A DNA stretch of 64,000 nt from the NCBI RefSeq assembly GCF_021601625.1, contig NZ_BQHR01000003.1, forward strand, positions 1 through 64,000, written 5' to 3'. The notes below the pieces were generated by a model. It saw only the letters and a program-made list of their open reading frames with translations, had not been told where the DNA came from and ran no database searches. A program made the position numbers and the translations under genes. This DNA is from Pseudomonas paraglycinae. GTDB lineage: Bacteria; Pseudomonadota; Gammaproteobacteria; Pseudomonadales; Pseudomonadaceae. Below, in pieces: positions 37,569-49,342 of the stretch; position 1 is the first letter of the stretch, and every line of letters begins with the position of its first letter.

Positions 37569-38642
37569 ATGCGTCCTGCCCGTGCCCTGATCGACCTTCA
37601 AGCCCTGCGTCACAACTACCGTATCGCCCGTGAAGTCACCGGTGCCAAGGCACTGGCGGTGATCAAGGCCGATGCCTACGGCCATGGCGCAGTGCGTTGC
37701 GCCCAGGCGCTGGAGGCTGAAGCGGACGGCTTCGCGGTGGCGTGCATCGAAGAAGCCCTGGAACTGCGTGCCGCCGGGATTCGCGCGCCGGTGCTGTTGC
37801 TCGAAGGCTTTTTCGAGGCCGATGAGCTGGCGCTGATCGTCGAGCACGACTTCTGGTGCGTGGTGCATTCGCTGTGGCAGCTCGAAGCGATCGAGCAGGC
37901 GGCGTTGGGCAAACCGATCACCGTGTGGCTGAAGCTCGATTCGGGCATGCACCGTGTGGGCCTGCATCCGAAGGATTACCCGGCGGCTTATCAGCGTCTG
38001 CTGGCCAGCGGCAACGTAGCGAAAGTCGTGCTGATGAGCCACTTCGCCCGGGCCGATGAGCTGCACGAGCAGAGCAGCGCCGAGCAAGTTGCCGTGTTCG
38101 AGGCCGCGCGTCAGGGCCTGGCCGCTGAAGTCAGCCTGCGCAATTCGCCGGCGGTGCTGGGCTGGCCTCAGATTCACAGCGACTGGGTGCGTCCGGGCAT
38201 CATGCTCTACGGCGCCACTCCGTTCGAAGAAGCCAACGCCGTGGCCGAGCGCCTGCAACCGGTGATGACCCTGGAATCGAAAGTCATCAGCGTGCGCGAG
38301 CTGCCGGCCGGCGAACCGGTGGGTTACGGTGCGAAATTCATCACCGACAAACCGATGCGCATCGGCGTGGTCGCCATGGGTTACGCCGACGGTTATCCGC
38401 GTCAGGCGCCGACCGGCACTCCGGTACTGGTGGCCGGTCAGCGCAGCCGCATTCTTGGCCGGGTGTCGATGGACATGCTGTGCATCGACCTGACCGACGT
38501 GCCGCAAGCCGGCCTCGGATCGACTGTCGAGTTGTGGGGCAAGAACATCCTCGCCAGCGACGTGGCGAAGTGGGCGGACACCATTCCGTACCAGATCTTC
38601 TGCAACCTGCGCCGGGTGCCAAGGCTCTATTCCGAGGGTTGA
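37569..38642 (+). CDS. dadX: Catabolic alanine racemase
   Basis: A 357-residue PLP enzyme converting L- to D-alanine for DadA. The PLP lysine is K33 ([11 protein letters not shown]). The second catalytic Tyr is in the [15 protein letters not shown] region, and [15 protein letters not shown] is typical. The start at 37569 ([10 protein letters not shown]) matches the P. aeruginosa DadX N-terminus; an ATG 24 bases upstream has no ribosome-binding site. It follows the RidA gene by 95 bases. Confidence 0.95.
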   Translation: MRPARALIDLQALRHNYRIAREVTGAKALAVIKADAYGHGAVRCAQALEAEADGFAVACIEEALELRAAGIRAPVLLLEGFFEADELALIVEHDFWCVVHSLWQLEAIEQAALGKPITVWLKLDSGMHRVGLHPKDYPAAYQRLLASGNVAKVVLMSHFARADELHEQSSAEQVAVFEAARQGLAAEVSLRNSPAVLGWPQIHSDWVRPGIMLYGATPFEEANAVAERLQPVMTLESKVISVRELPAGEPVGYGAKFITDKPMRIGVVAMGYADGYPRQAPTGTPVLVAGQRSRILGRVSMDMLCIDLTDVPQAGLGSTVELWGKNILASDVAKWADTIPYQIFCNLRRVPRLYSEG

Positions 38643-38662
38643 AGCGCTAGCGGGGCCCAAGT

Positions 38663-38713
38663 GTTGTAAATACTGAACGCTGTCGCCATGATAACGCTCA
38701 ATATTTCTACAAC
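38663..38713. promoter_or_regulatory. Inverted repeat upstream of pauR (candidate autoregulatory operator)
   Basis: GTTGTAAATACTGAACG (38663-38679) and CGCTCAATATTTCTACAAC (38695-38713) form an imperfect inverted repeat ending just before the pauR ribosome-binding site. It resembles the motif upstream of kauB at 26850-26911. Confidence 0.5.
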
Positions 38714-38730
38714 ATCAGGAGGCTCCAGCC

Positions 38731-39279
38731 TTGGACGTCGGTGAACGACTGCAATCGATCCGCAAGCTCAAAGGGCTTTCCCAGCGTGAACTCGCCAAGC
38801 GCGCGGGCGTCACCAACAGCACCATTTCGATGATCGAAAAGAACAGCGTCAGCCCTTCGATCAGTTCGCTGAGGAAAGTTCTTGGCGGGATTCCCATGTC
38901 CATGGTCGAGTTCTTTTCCGAAGAGATCCTGCAGGAAAAACCGACCCAGATCGTCTACAAGGCCAACGAGCTGATCGACATTTCCGACGGCGCCGTGACC
39001 ATGAAACTGGTCGGCCGCGCGCACCCGAGTCGGGCCATCGCGTTCCTCAATGAAATCTACCCGCCGGGCGCCGACACCGGCGAAGAAATGCTCACCCACG
39101 AAGGCGAGGAAACCGGGATTCTGGTGGAAGGGCGCCTGGAGCTGGTGGTGGGCCTTGAAACTTTTATCCTCGAAGCCGGCGACAGCTACTACTTTGAAAG
39201 TACCAAGCCGCATCGTTTCCGTAATCCGTTCGATGCACCGGCGCGACTAATCAGCGCAGCCACGCCGGCGAATTTTTAA
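38731..39279 (+). CDS. pauR: Polyamine-responsive repressor PauR (XRE + cupin)
   Basis: A 182-residue protein. The N-terminal XRE helix-turn-helix spans residues about 5-60 (LQSIRKLKGLSQRELAKRAGVTNSTISMIEKNSVSPSISSLRKVL). A C-terminal cupin sensor spans about 105-178 (GEETGILVEGRLELVVG, YYFESTKPHRFRNPF). This matches PauR, which represses pau/kau polyamine-catabolic genes until putrescine or cadaverine is present. The only plausible start is TTG at 38731, with a full AGGAGG about 9 bases upstream. It is downstream of dadX but has its own putative operator. Confidence 0.9.
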   Translation: MDVGERLQSIRKLKGLSQRELAKRAGVTNSTISMIEKNSVSPSISSLRKVLGGIPMSMVEFFSEEILQEKPTQIVYKANELIDISDGAVTMKLVGRAHPSRAIAFLNEIYPPGADTGEEMLTHEGEETGILVEGRLELVVGLETFILEAGDSYYFESTKPHRFRNPFDAPARLISAATPANF

Positions 39280-39340
39280 ACAAAGAGGCGCCAGGCCATA
39301 CCGGCGAAGGCACCCGAAACGTTTTTCCACAGCGCGATAT

Positions 39341-39365
39341 AACCCCTTCGACTTTGGGGTTGTTT
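39341..39365 (+). terminator. Weak terminator after pauR
   Basis: AACCCC-ttcgacttt-GGGGTT followed by GTTT, between pauR and the cytochrome gene. Confidence 0.45.
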
Positions 39366-39449
39366 CAGTGAAGCGGGCTAACCGCTATACTTGCGCCCGC
39401 CTGCGAACCGTGGCCGCAGGCGTGAATAGCCACCATTGAGGGTGAACGC

Positions 39450-39878
39450 GTGAACCTAATTATGAAAATGCTGGCTGCACCAGCAACCGTACTGGCCCTC
39501 TGGGCTGTCAGCGCTCAAGCTGCGACGAATGACGACATTGCCAAACGCCTCGAGCCGGTCGGCCAGGTGTGTGTTCAAGGGCAAGAGTGCAAGGGGATGG
39601 AAGTCGCTGCTTCGGCAGGCGGCGGTGGCGGCGCCAAGACGCCGGACGAAGTGATTGCCAAACATTGCAACGCTTGCCACGGCTCCGGCCTGCTGGGCGC
39701 ACCGAAAATCGGTGACACCGCAGCCTGGAAAGAGCGCGCCGATCACCAGGGCGGCCTCGACGGCATCCTGGCCAAGGCCATCACCGGCATCAACGCCATG
39801 CCGCCGAAAGGCACCTGCGCCGATTGCTCGGACGACGAGCTGAAGGGCGCGATCCAGAAGATGTCCGGCCTGAAATAA
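39450..39878 (+). CDS. cycB: Cytochrome c5 family protein
   Basis: A 142-residue periplasmic cytochrome. Signal peptide: MNLIMKMLAAPATVLALWAVSAQA. The heme-attachment motif is CNACH at 73-77. The likely axial Met is M117 (AMPPKG). C123 and C126 form the disulfide typical of cytochrome c5. An extra Cys pair at C41/C47 lies in the Gly-rich linker. The GTG at 39450 is preferred because GAGG lies about 8 bases upstream; an ATG at 39462 is the alternative. It carries electrons, probably to terminal oxidases. Confidence 0.9.
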   Translation: MNLIMKMLAAPATVLALWAVSAQAATNDDIAKRLEPVGQVCVQGQECKGMEVAASAGGGGGAKTPDEVIAKHCNACHGSGLLGAPKIGDTAAWKERADHQGGLDGILAKAITGINAMPPKGTCADCSDDELKGAIQKMSGLK

Positions 39879-39893
39879 GCCGCGCTTCTGACG

Positions 39894-39921
39894 AAAAAAA
39901 CCGTCTTCGGACGGTTTTTTT
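39894..39921 (+). terminator. Terminator of cytochrome c5 gene
   Basis: AAAAAAACCGTC-ttcg-GACGGTTTTTTT: a UUCG-tetraloop hairpin with a T run. Confidence 0.93.
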
Positions 39922-40014
39922 GTGCCCGCGATTCGGGCCTGAGGCTGTTCTTTGCAGCAAACAACCGGCAATCTCGGTCGTACCTCTATTCACGGAATGG
40001 GCAGGAGGCTTCAG

Positions 40015-41937
<1,923 letters not shown>

Positions 41938-41950
41938 CAAACAACAAAAA

Positions 41951-42046
41951 ACCTGTGGGAGCGGGCTTGCCCGCGATGGCGGTTTATCACTCAACTAGGA
42001 TGTTGAAGGATATGGCCCCATCGCTGGCAAGCCAGCTCCCACAGGT
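41951..42046. repeat. REPIN with two different REP halves
   Basis: ACCTGTGGGAGCGGGCTTGCCCGC and CTGGCAAGCCAGCTCCCACAGGT. The outer bases match, but the inner palindromes belong to different REP variants. It sits between convergent genes. Confidence 0.88.
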
Positions 42047-42074
42047 ATTGCAGTGTGTTTGCGCCTATCAGCGA

Positions 42075-42698
<624 letters not shown>

Positions 42699-42704
42699 TC
42701 AATT

Positions 42705-44714
42705 CTAGCGCTTTAACATCGCGCGTATATCAGCCAATGCGCTGTTGCCCCGCACGGCTTTGACTTCGGTCGGTGTGTCGTCGTTGCCTTCCCAGGCCAG
42801 GTCGTCCGGCGGCAGTTCATCGAGGAAGCGGCTTGGCGCGCAGTCGATGATCTCGCCGTACTGTTTGCGCTTGGCGGCGAAGGTAAACGCGAGAGTCTGG
42901 CGCGCGCGGGTGATGCCCACGTAGGCCAGGCGGCGTTCTTCTTCGATGGTGTCGGCTTCGATGCTGGAACGGTGCGGGAGGATTTCCTCTTCCATGCCCA
43001 TGATGAACACGTAAGGGAATTCCAGGCCCTTGGACGCATGCAGGGTCATCATCTGCACGCCTTCGGCGCCGTCTTCCTCTTCCTGCTGACGTTCCAGCAT
43101 GTCACGCAGGACCAGTTTGCCGATGGCGTCCTCGACGGTCATTTCGCCGTCTTCGTCTTTTTCCAGGGTGTTCTTCAAGGCTTCGATCAGGAACCAGACG
43201 TTGCTCATCCGGTAGTCCGCAGCCTTGTCGCTGGAACTGTTGGTGCGCAGCCAGTTCTCGTAGTCGATGTCCATGACCATGCTGCGCAGGGCGGAGATCG
43301 GGTCTTCGCCGGCGCATTGCTCGCGTACCTTGTCCATGAAGCGCTTGAAGCGCGACAGGCGATCGGTGAAGCGGCTGTCCAGATGCTCGCCCAGGCCGAG
43401 TTCGTCGGTGGCGGCGTACATCGAGATCTTGCGTTCGGTGGCGTAGTTGCCGAGTTTTTCCAGGGTCGTCGAGCCGATTTCACGGCGCGGCACGTTGATC
43501 ACCCGCAGGAAGGCGTTGTCGTCGTCCGGGTTCACGATCAGGCGGAAGTAGGCCATCAGGTCTTTCACTTCCTGACGCCCGAAGAAGCTGTTGCCGCCGC
43601 TCAAACGGTACGGCACCTGATGGTGCTGCAGTTTCAGCTCGATCAGCTTGGCCTGGTAGTTGCCGCGATAGAGGATCGCGAAATCGCTGTACGGGCGGTC
43701 GGTGCGCAAGTGCAGGCTGAGGATTTCCATGGCCACGCGCTCGGCTTCGGCGTCCTCGTTGCGGCAGCGGATCACGCGGATCTCGTCGCCGTGGCCCATT
43801 TCACTCCACAACTGCTTTTCGAATTCGTGCGGGTTGTTCGAGATCAGCACGTTGGCGCAGCGCAGGATGCGGCTGGTGGAGCGGTAGTTCTGTTCCAGCA
43901 TCACCACTTTCAGGGACGGATAGTCGTCCTTGAGCAGCATCAGGTTTTCCGGCCGCGCGCCGCGCCAGGCGTAGATCGACTGGTCGTCGTCGCCCACCAC
44001 GGTGAACTGGTTACGCTTGCCGATGAGCATTTTCACCAGCAAATACTGGCTGGCGTTGGTGTCCTGGTATTCGTCGACCAGCAGGTAACGCACCTTGTTC
44101 TGCCACTTTTCGAGGATGTCGGCGTGCTCTTCGAAGAGTTTCACCGGCAGCAGGATCAAGTCGTCGAAGTCCACCGCGTTGAACGCCTTGAGCGTGCGCT
44201 GATAGTGGGTGTAGACGATGGCGGCGGTCTGTTCCTTGGGGTTACGGGCGTTTTCCAGGGCCTGGGCCGGCAGGATCAGGTCGTTTTTCCAGGCGCCGAT
44301 CATGTTCTTGATCTCGTCGACGCCGTCGTCGCCTGCATATTCCTTCTGCATGATGTCGGTCATCAGCGACTTGACGTCGGTTTCGTCGAAGATCGAGAAA
44401 CCGGGTTTGTAGCCCAGCCGTTCATGTTCCTTGCGGATGATGTTCAGGCCCAGGTTGTGGAAGGTGCAGACCGTCAGGCCGCGACCTTCGCCTGCACGCA
44501 GCAGGGTGCCGACCCGTTCCTTCATCTCACGCGCGGCCTTGTTGGTGAAGGTCATGGCGACGATGTACTGGGCACGGATGCCGCAGTTCTGGATCAGGTG
44601 CGCGATCTTGCGCGTGATCACACTGGTCTTGCCGGAGCCAGCACCGGCGAGCACCAATAGAGGGCCGCCGACGTAGTTCACGGCTTCTTGCTGCCGGGGA
44701 TTGAGTCGGGACAT
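42705..44714 (-). CDS. rep: ATP-dependent DNA helicase Rep
   Basis: A 669-residue UvrD/Rep-family 3'-5' helicase that clears proteins ahead of the replication fork. Walker A is AGAGSGKT at residues 23-30. The DEXQ-type motif is VDEYQDTNASQYLL, and further motifs are VGDDDQSIYAWRGA, LEQNYRST, MTLHASKGLEFPYV and VGITRARQTL. Length and gene context (next to xpt) match Pseudomonas Rep. Confidence 0.97.
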   Translation of the reverse strand: MSRLNPRQQEAVNYVGGPLLVLAGAGSGKTSVITRKIAHLIQNCGIRAQYIVAMTFTNKAAREMKERVGTLLRAGEGRGLTVCTFHNLGLNIIRKEHERLGYKPGFSIFDETDVKSLMTDIMQKEYAGDDGVDEIKNMIGAWKNDLILPAQALENARNPKEQTAAIVYTHYQRTLKAFNAVDFDDLILLPVKLFEEHADILEKWQNKVRYLLVDEYQDTNASQYLLVKMLIGKRNQFTVVGDDDQSIYAWRGARPENLMLLKDDYPSLKVVMLEQNYRSTSRILRCANVLISNNPHEFEKQLWSEMGHGDEIRVIRCRNEDAEAERVAMEILSLHLRTDRPYSDFAILYRGNYQAKLIELKLQHHQVPYRLSGGNSFFGRQEVKDLMAYFRLIVNPDDDNAFLRVINVPRREIGSTTLEKLGNYATERKISMYAATDELGLGEHLDSRFTDRLSRFKRFMDKVREQCAGEDPISALRSMVMDIDYENWLRTNSSSDKAADYRMSNVWFLIEALKNTLEKDEDGEMTVEDAIGKLVLRDMLERQQEEEDGAEGVQMMTLHASKGLEFPYVFIMGMEEEILPHRSSIEADTIEEERRLAYVGITRARQTLAFTFAAKRKQYGEIIDCAPSRFLDELPPDDLAWEGNDDTPTEVKAVRGNSALADIRAMLKR

Positions 44715-44978
44715 ACGAAAATTCGGGAGTCGTTGACGAAATGGGCCGGCATTTTAACAGGCTCAGCGATTTGTGCTGCTCTCTCCGACTTGTGACGCAG
44801 CACGCGATTCAAATTTGCCGGTTTTGTTACTTTCACGCAGGATGCGCGGTGATTTTGCGGCTAATGTTCTCATTCGTGACACAAAATAACGTTTTGATAA
44901 CCGTTGTCGTTTGGTCATTGGTAGCCGCAACGGCATAATGCCCGCCGCCCACATCATTGCAGAGTCTAGGGAGTCAGC

Positions 44979-46649
44979 TTGACTACGCCTGTCGAACCCT
45001 TGCGTTTGCTGCTACTGGCCGAAGAGCCAGCGTGGACAGCGTTATTGCGCGAGTGTCTGGCTCCGTTGGGGAGTGCGGCGGTGCTGATCAGCGCGCCGAG
45101 CTGGGAGTCGGTCAGCAGTCTGTTCGAAGACAACCGCCACGCGGTGTTGTTGACCGTTCCCGCGTTGCAGCCGGCGCCCGGCCGTTGCAGCCTGCCGACG
45201 GTATTGCTTCTGGAACACGAGCCGGCGACCGCGCCCGACGGCGTCAGCGACTGGCTGGTATTCGATGCCCTCGATGCCGGCATGCTACGGCGTTGCCTGC
45301 GGCATGTGCGCGAACGCGGCGTGCTGGAAAACACCCTGCAACGCCTGGCCGAGCAGGATCCGCTGACCGGCATCGCCAACCGTCAGGGTTTCCAGACTCT
45401 TCTGACGGCGCGCCTCGCCGAAAACGACGGCCGCGGTCTGGCCCTCGGGCATCTTGATCTCGACAACTTCCGCCACGCCAACGACGCCCTCGGCCACCAG
45501 GCCGGCGACCGCCTGATCCTGCAAGTCGTCGCACGCCTGAAAAGCCAGCTGGAAGTCGGCGATCAACTGGCGCGCCTCGGCAGCGATGAATTCGCCTTGC
45601 TGATCGATACCCGCCGCGCCCCGCAACGGGCCGAATGGATGGCCGAACGCATCACCGAGGCTTTGGCCGAACCCTACTGGGTCGATGGCGAAAGCCTGCT
45701 GATAGGCTCCAGCCTCGGTATCGCCCATGCCCGCGCCCAGGGCGGCGCCGATCCGCTGATGTGGCACGCGCACATCGCCATGCAGCAGGCCAAGAGCACG
45801 CAAGGCTGCACCTTTCACATCTTCAACGAACGAATCAACCGCAACGCGCGAAGCATGGCCGACCTCGAAAGCGAGCTGCGCCGGGCCTTGCGTCGCGACG
45901 AGCTGGAGCTGCACTACCAGCCGCGCCTGAACCTGCAGGACGGCCAGATCGTCGGCCTCGAAGCCTTGGTGCGCTGGCGCCACAGTGAGCGCGGCCTGCT
46001 GCCGCCGAGCGAGTTCGTGCCGCTGGCGGAGCAGAGCGGTCTGATCGTGCCGCTGGGTTACTGGGTGATTTCCCGGGCCCTGCGCGATATGCAGGCGTTG
46101 CGCGAACGCGGATTGCCGGCGCTGCATATGGCGATCAACCTGTCGTTCCGCCAGTTTCAGGACAGCCAGTTGCTGCCGACGCTCAGCCGTCTGATCGCCG
46201 AGCGCGGAGTCGAAGCGCAGTGGCTGGAATTCGAACTCACCGAAACCGCCGTGATGCGCCGCAGCGATCTGGTCAAGCAGACCATGGACGCGCTCGGTCG
46301 CCTCGGCGTGCGTTTCTCGCTGGATGATTTCGGCACCGGGTTCTCGTCGTTCGTGCATCTCAACAGCCTGCCGATCACCTTGCTGAAGATCGACAAGAGT
46401 TTCGTCGGTGGCATGGAGCAGCGCGAAGAGAACCGCAAACTGGTGCACGCGATGATCAATCTCGCGCACAACCTGCACCTGGAAGTGGTGGCCGAAGGGG
46501 TGGAAACCCGCGAGCAACTGGATCTGTTGCGCGGGTTCGGTTGCGATCAGGTGCAGGGTTACCTGATCAGCAAGCCATTGCCGTTGACGGAACTGGTTGA
46601 TTACCTGGTGGCTGATGCCAGTCAGCCGCCGCTGGGCATTGTGGTCTGA
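44979..46649 (+). CDS. Cyclic-di-GMP phosphodiesterase (REC-like/degenerate GGDEF + EAL), ProE-like
   Basis: A 556-residue protein. Residues about 1-115 look receiver-like. The GGDEF domain (about 120-285) has GSDEF at 201-205 instead of GG(D/E)EF, so cyclase activity is doubtful. The EAL domain (about 297-550) retains EAL (328-330), the metal-binding ELTETAV, DDFGTGFSS and KIDKSFV, so it should degrade c-di-GMP. It matches P. aeruginosa PA5295/ProE by position and layout. There is no ATG within the first 100 residues in frame; TTG at 44979 after GGGAG is the likely start. Confidence 0.86.
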   Translation: MTTPVEPLRLLLLAEEPAWTALLRECLAPLGSAAVLISAPSWESVSSLFEDNRHAVLLTVPALQPAPGRCSLPTVLLLEHEPATAPDGVSDWLVFDALDAGMLRRCLRHVRERGVLENTLQRLAEQDPLTGIANRQGFQTLLTARLAENDGRGLALGHLDLDNFRHANDALGHQAGDRLILQVVARLKSQLEVGDQLARLGSDEFALLIDTRRAPQRAEWMAERITEALAEPYWVDGESLLIGSSLGIAHARAQGGADPLMWHAHIAMQQAKSTQGCTFHIFNERINRNARSMADLESELRRALRRDELELHYQPRLNLQDGQIVGLEALVRWRHSERGLLPPSEFVPLAEQSGLIVPLGYWVISRALRDMQALRERGLPALHMAINLSFRQFQDSQLLPTLSRLIAERGVEAQWLEFELTETAVMRRSDLVKQTMDALGRLGVRFSLDDFGTGFSSFVHLNSLPITLLKIDKSFVGGMEQREENRKLVHAMINLAHNLHLEVVAEGVETREQLDLLRGFGCDQVQGYLISKPLPLTELVDYLVADASQPPLGIVV

Positions 46650-46660
46650 CGAACCAGTAA

Positions 46661-46682
46661 GCGGGAGCAAGGTTGCTCCCGC
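46661..46682. terminator. Hairpin after EAL gene / MATE gene
   Basis: GCGGGAGCAA-gg-TTGCTCCCGC, a perfect 10-base stem without a T run, between convergent stops. It may slow or end both transcripts or stabilise 3' ends. Confidence 0.55.
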
Positions 46683-46689
46683 CGACCTG

Positions 46690-48084
46690 TCATTCCGGCT
46701 GAGCGATCTTGAAGCCTTGAGCTTGCGGTTCGAGCCGAATCATCCGCTTCATCTTCCATTCGAACGCCAGCGTCAGGCTCACCGCCGCACACGCCAGCCC
46801 CAGCGCCAGACCCCACCAGACGCCGGTCGGCCCCCAGTGCAAATGGAACGCCATCAGCCACGCCGCCGGCGCGCCGATCAGCCAGTAGCAACCGAGCCCG
46901 ACCAGAAACGTGGTCTTGGCATCCTTGAGCCCGCGAATGCAGCCCATGGCGATCGTCTGCGTGCCGTCGAACAGCTCGAACCACGCTGCCACGGCGAGCA
47001 GGCTCACCGCCAGACGAATCACCTCGGCAAACGCCGGATCGTTATGGTCGAGGAACAAGCCGACCAACTGATTCGGCAGCAGCCAGAACACCATCGCAAA
47101 CCCCAGCATTACCACTGCTCCGAAGACGATGCCGACCCGCCCGGACATCCGCGCATCGCTCAATTGCCCGGCGCCGTAATGCTGGCCGACGCGCATGGTG
47201 ATCGCATACGACATCCCCGCCGGAACCATGAACGCCACCGAGACGATTTGCAGAGCGATCTGGTGCGCCGCCAGTTGCGTGCTGCCCATGGTGCCCATGC
47301 ACAGCGCCGCGAAGGCGAACAGCCCGACTTCCACCGCGTAGGTCCCGCCGATCGGCAGACCCAGGCGCCAGAGCTCTTTGAGGTACTGCCGGTTCGGCCG
47401 CGACAGGCCTTCACGCAGCGGGTAAGCGTCGTAGGCCGGATGCCGGCGAATGTGCCAGGCCAGTGCGAGTGCCATGCAGTTGGCGACAATCGCCGTGACC
47501 AGGCCGATACCGGTCAGCCCGAGCTGCGGCAGGCCGAACATGCCGGTGATCAGCGCGTAATTGAGCAGGAAGTTGGCCACCGTGCCGGCGAGGCTGATGA
47601 CCATCACCGGTGTCGCCCGGCCGATGGCGCTGGTGAAACCGCGCAGGGCCATGAAGCTCAGGTAGCCGGGCAGGGCGAATGGCAGGGCGATCAGGAACTG
47701 CCCGGCGGCGTTGACGTTGGTCTCGGTCTGGCCGAACAGCAACAGCACCGGTTTCAGATTCCACAACAGCAGCCCGGCACCGAGTGCCATCAGCCACGCC
47801 AGCCATAGCCCGGCCTGGGTCAGGCGGGCGGCGCCGATGATGTCGCCGGCGCCCTGACGAATCGCCACCAGAGTGCCGACCGCCGCAATCACGCCAATGC
47901 AGAAGATCGACACGAACGAATAACTCGCCGCGCCCAGACCGCCGCCGGCCAGCGCTTCGGGACTGAGGCGGGCCATCATCAGGGTGTCGGTCAGCACCAT
48001 CAGCATGTGCGCCAACTGCGAGGCGATCAACGGCCCCGCCAGCCGCAGGATGGCCCAGAGTTCGGTACGCACAGGACGCTGCAT
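46690..48084 (-). CDS. MATE-family multidrug efflux transporter (NorM-like)
   Basis: A 464-residue membrane protein with about 12 transmembrane segments. MATE signatures are visible: PLIASQLAHMLMVLTDTLMMARLSPEALAG in the N-lobe and QLAAHQIALQIVSVAFMVPAGMSYAITMRVGQHYGAG in the C-lobe. It exports cationic drugs or metabolites using Na+ or H+. In P. aeruginosa the equivalent gene is PA5294. It is divergent from a LysR regulator across 157 bases, which may control it. Confidence 0.9.
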   Translation of the reverse strand: MQRPVRTELWAILRLAGPLIASQLAHMLMVLTDTLMMARLSPEALAGGGLGAASYSFVSIFCIGVIAAVGTLVAIRQGAGDIIGAARLTQAGLWLAWLMALGAGLLLWNLKPVLLLFGQTETNVNAAGQFLIALPFALPGYLSFMALRGFTSAIGRATPVMVISLAGTVANFLLNYALITGMFGLPQLGLTGIGLVTAIVANCMALALAWHIRRHPAYDAYPLREGLSRPNRQYLKELWRLGLPIGGTYAVEVGLFAFAALCMGTMGSTQLAAHQIALQIVSVAFMVPAGMSYAITMRVGQHYGAGQLSDARMSGRVGIVFGAVVMLGFAMVFWLLPNQLVGLFLDHNDPAFAEVIRLAVSLLAVAAWFELFDGTQTIAMGCIRGLKDAKTTFLVGLGCYWLIGAPAAWLMAFHLHWGPTGVWWGLALGLACAAVSLTLAFEWKMKRMIRLEPQAQGFKIAQPE

Positions 48085-48241
48085 GTTTTCACATCCTTAT
48101 AAAAGAGGGAGCAAGAGACCGTCGATTCTCAGGGTTTGGCGCGGGTTGCACAAAGGGATAAAAAGGATGGGTAGCATGATTAAAACTCATCCTGTCGCGA
48201 TTCTGCTAAGTTGGCGCAATCCCGCCATTGGAGCGTTGTGC

Positions 48242-49162
48242 ATGTCCCGTCGTCTTCCACCCTTGTATGCTCTGCGCGCATTCGAAGCGGCGGCCCGCCA
48301 CAGTTCGTTCACCCGGGCAGCCGAAGAGTTGTCGATCACTCAGAGTGCGGTGAGCCGGCACATCCGCACGCTCGAAGAGCATTTCGCCTGCCGCTTGTTC
48401 CACCGCAGCGGGCGCAACCTGCAACTGACCGAGTCGGCACGCCTTCTGCTGCCGGGCATCCGTGATGGCTTTGCCGCGCTGGAACGGGCCTGCAATACCT
48501 TGCGCGCCGAAGATGACATCCTGCGCATGAAAGCCCCGTCGACCCTGACGATGCGCTGGTTGCTGGCCCGGCTCAGTCGCTTCCGCCATTTGCAGCCAGG
48601 AAACGAGGTGCAACTGACCAGCGCGTGGATGGACGTGGATTCGGTGGACTTCAATAACGAACCCTTCGATTGCGCGGTGTTGTTGAGTGACGGGCATTTT
48701 CCGCCGGACTGGGAAGCCAGCCTGCTGTTTCCAGAGGAGCTGATTCCGGTCGGCGCGCCGAATCTGCTCAACGATCAGCCGTGGGACGTGGCGCGGCTGG
48801 CCAGCGCCGAATTGCTGCACCCGACGCCGGACCGCCGCGACTGGCGCAGTTGGCTGGAGCACATGGGGCTGTCGGATCAGGTGTCGCTCAAGGGCGGACA
48901 GGTGTTCGATACTCTGGAACTGGGGATGATTGCGGCGGCTCGGGGCTATGGGGTTTCCATGGGCGATCTGCTGATGGTGGCCGAGGATGTCGCGCAAGGA
49001 CGCTTGAGTCTGCCGTGGCCGACGGCGGTCGCCAGCGGCCTGAATTATTACCTGGTGTGGCCAAAGACTCGTCCGGGAGGTGAACGTTTGCGCCGTCTGA
49101 GCGACTTCCTGCAAGGCGAAGTCCGCGCCATGGCGCTGCCGGCGGTCACGCGCTTGAGCTGA
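48242..49162 (+). CDS. LysR-family regulator (GcvA-type)
   Basis: A 306-residue regulator. The winged HTH is at residues about 3-62: LPPLYALRAFEAAARHSSFTRAAEELSITQSAVSRHIRTLEEHFACRLFHRSGR, which is the GcvA-like subclass. The C-terminal effector domain contains VDSVDFNNEPFDCAVLLSDG and LLFPEELIPVGAP. It is divergent from the MATE gene. The ATG at 48242 matches the usual MSRRLPPLYALRAFEAA start; further upstream in-frame starts lack support. Confidence 0.9.
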   Translation: MSRRLPPLYALRAFEAAARHSSFTRAAEELSITQSAVSRHIRTLEEHFACRLFHRSGRNLQLTESARLLLPGIRDGFAALERACNTLRAEDDILRMKAPSTLTMRWLLARLSRFRHLQPGNEVQLTSAWMDVDSVDFNNEPFDCAVLLSDGHFPPDWEASLLFPEELIPVGAPNLLNDQPWDVARLASAELLHPTPDRRDWRSWLEHMGLSDQVSLKGGQVFDTLELGMIAAARGYGVSMGDLLMVAEDVAQGRLSLPWPTAVASGLNYYLVWPKTRPGGERLRRLSDFLQGEVRAMALPAVTRLS

Positions 49163-49342
49163 AACGTTCGAGCCTGCACAATGCCGGCCTTTCGCCATAA
49201 CCCTGCTGTTCGCTCAAGTATTCGGTTTTACCGCCGAATACGTGCATGTGGAACCGTCGTGCCGGTGGCCACGATTTACCCCCATTAGAAAATTACCCGA
49301 GCTGCGATCAAGGAGGATCGGAAGTTCGGCCAGGAGCTGTCC

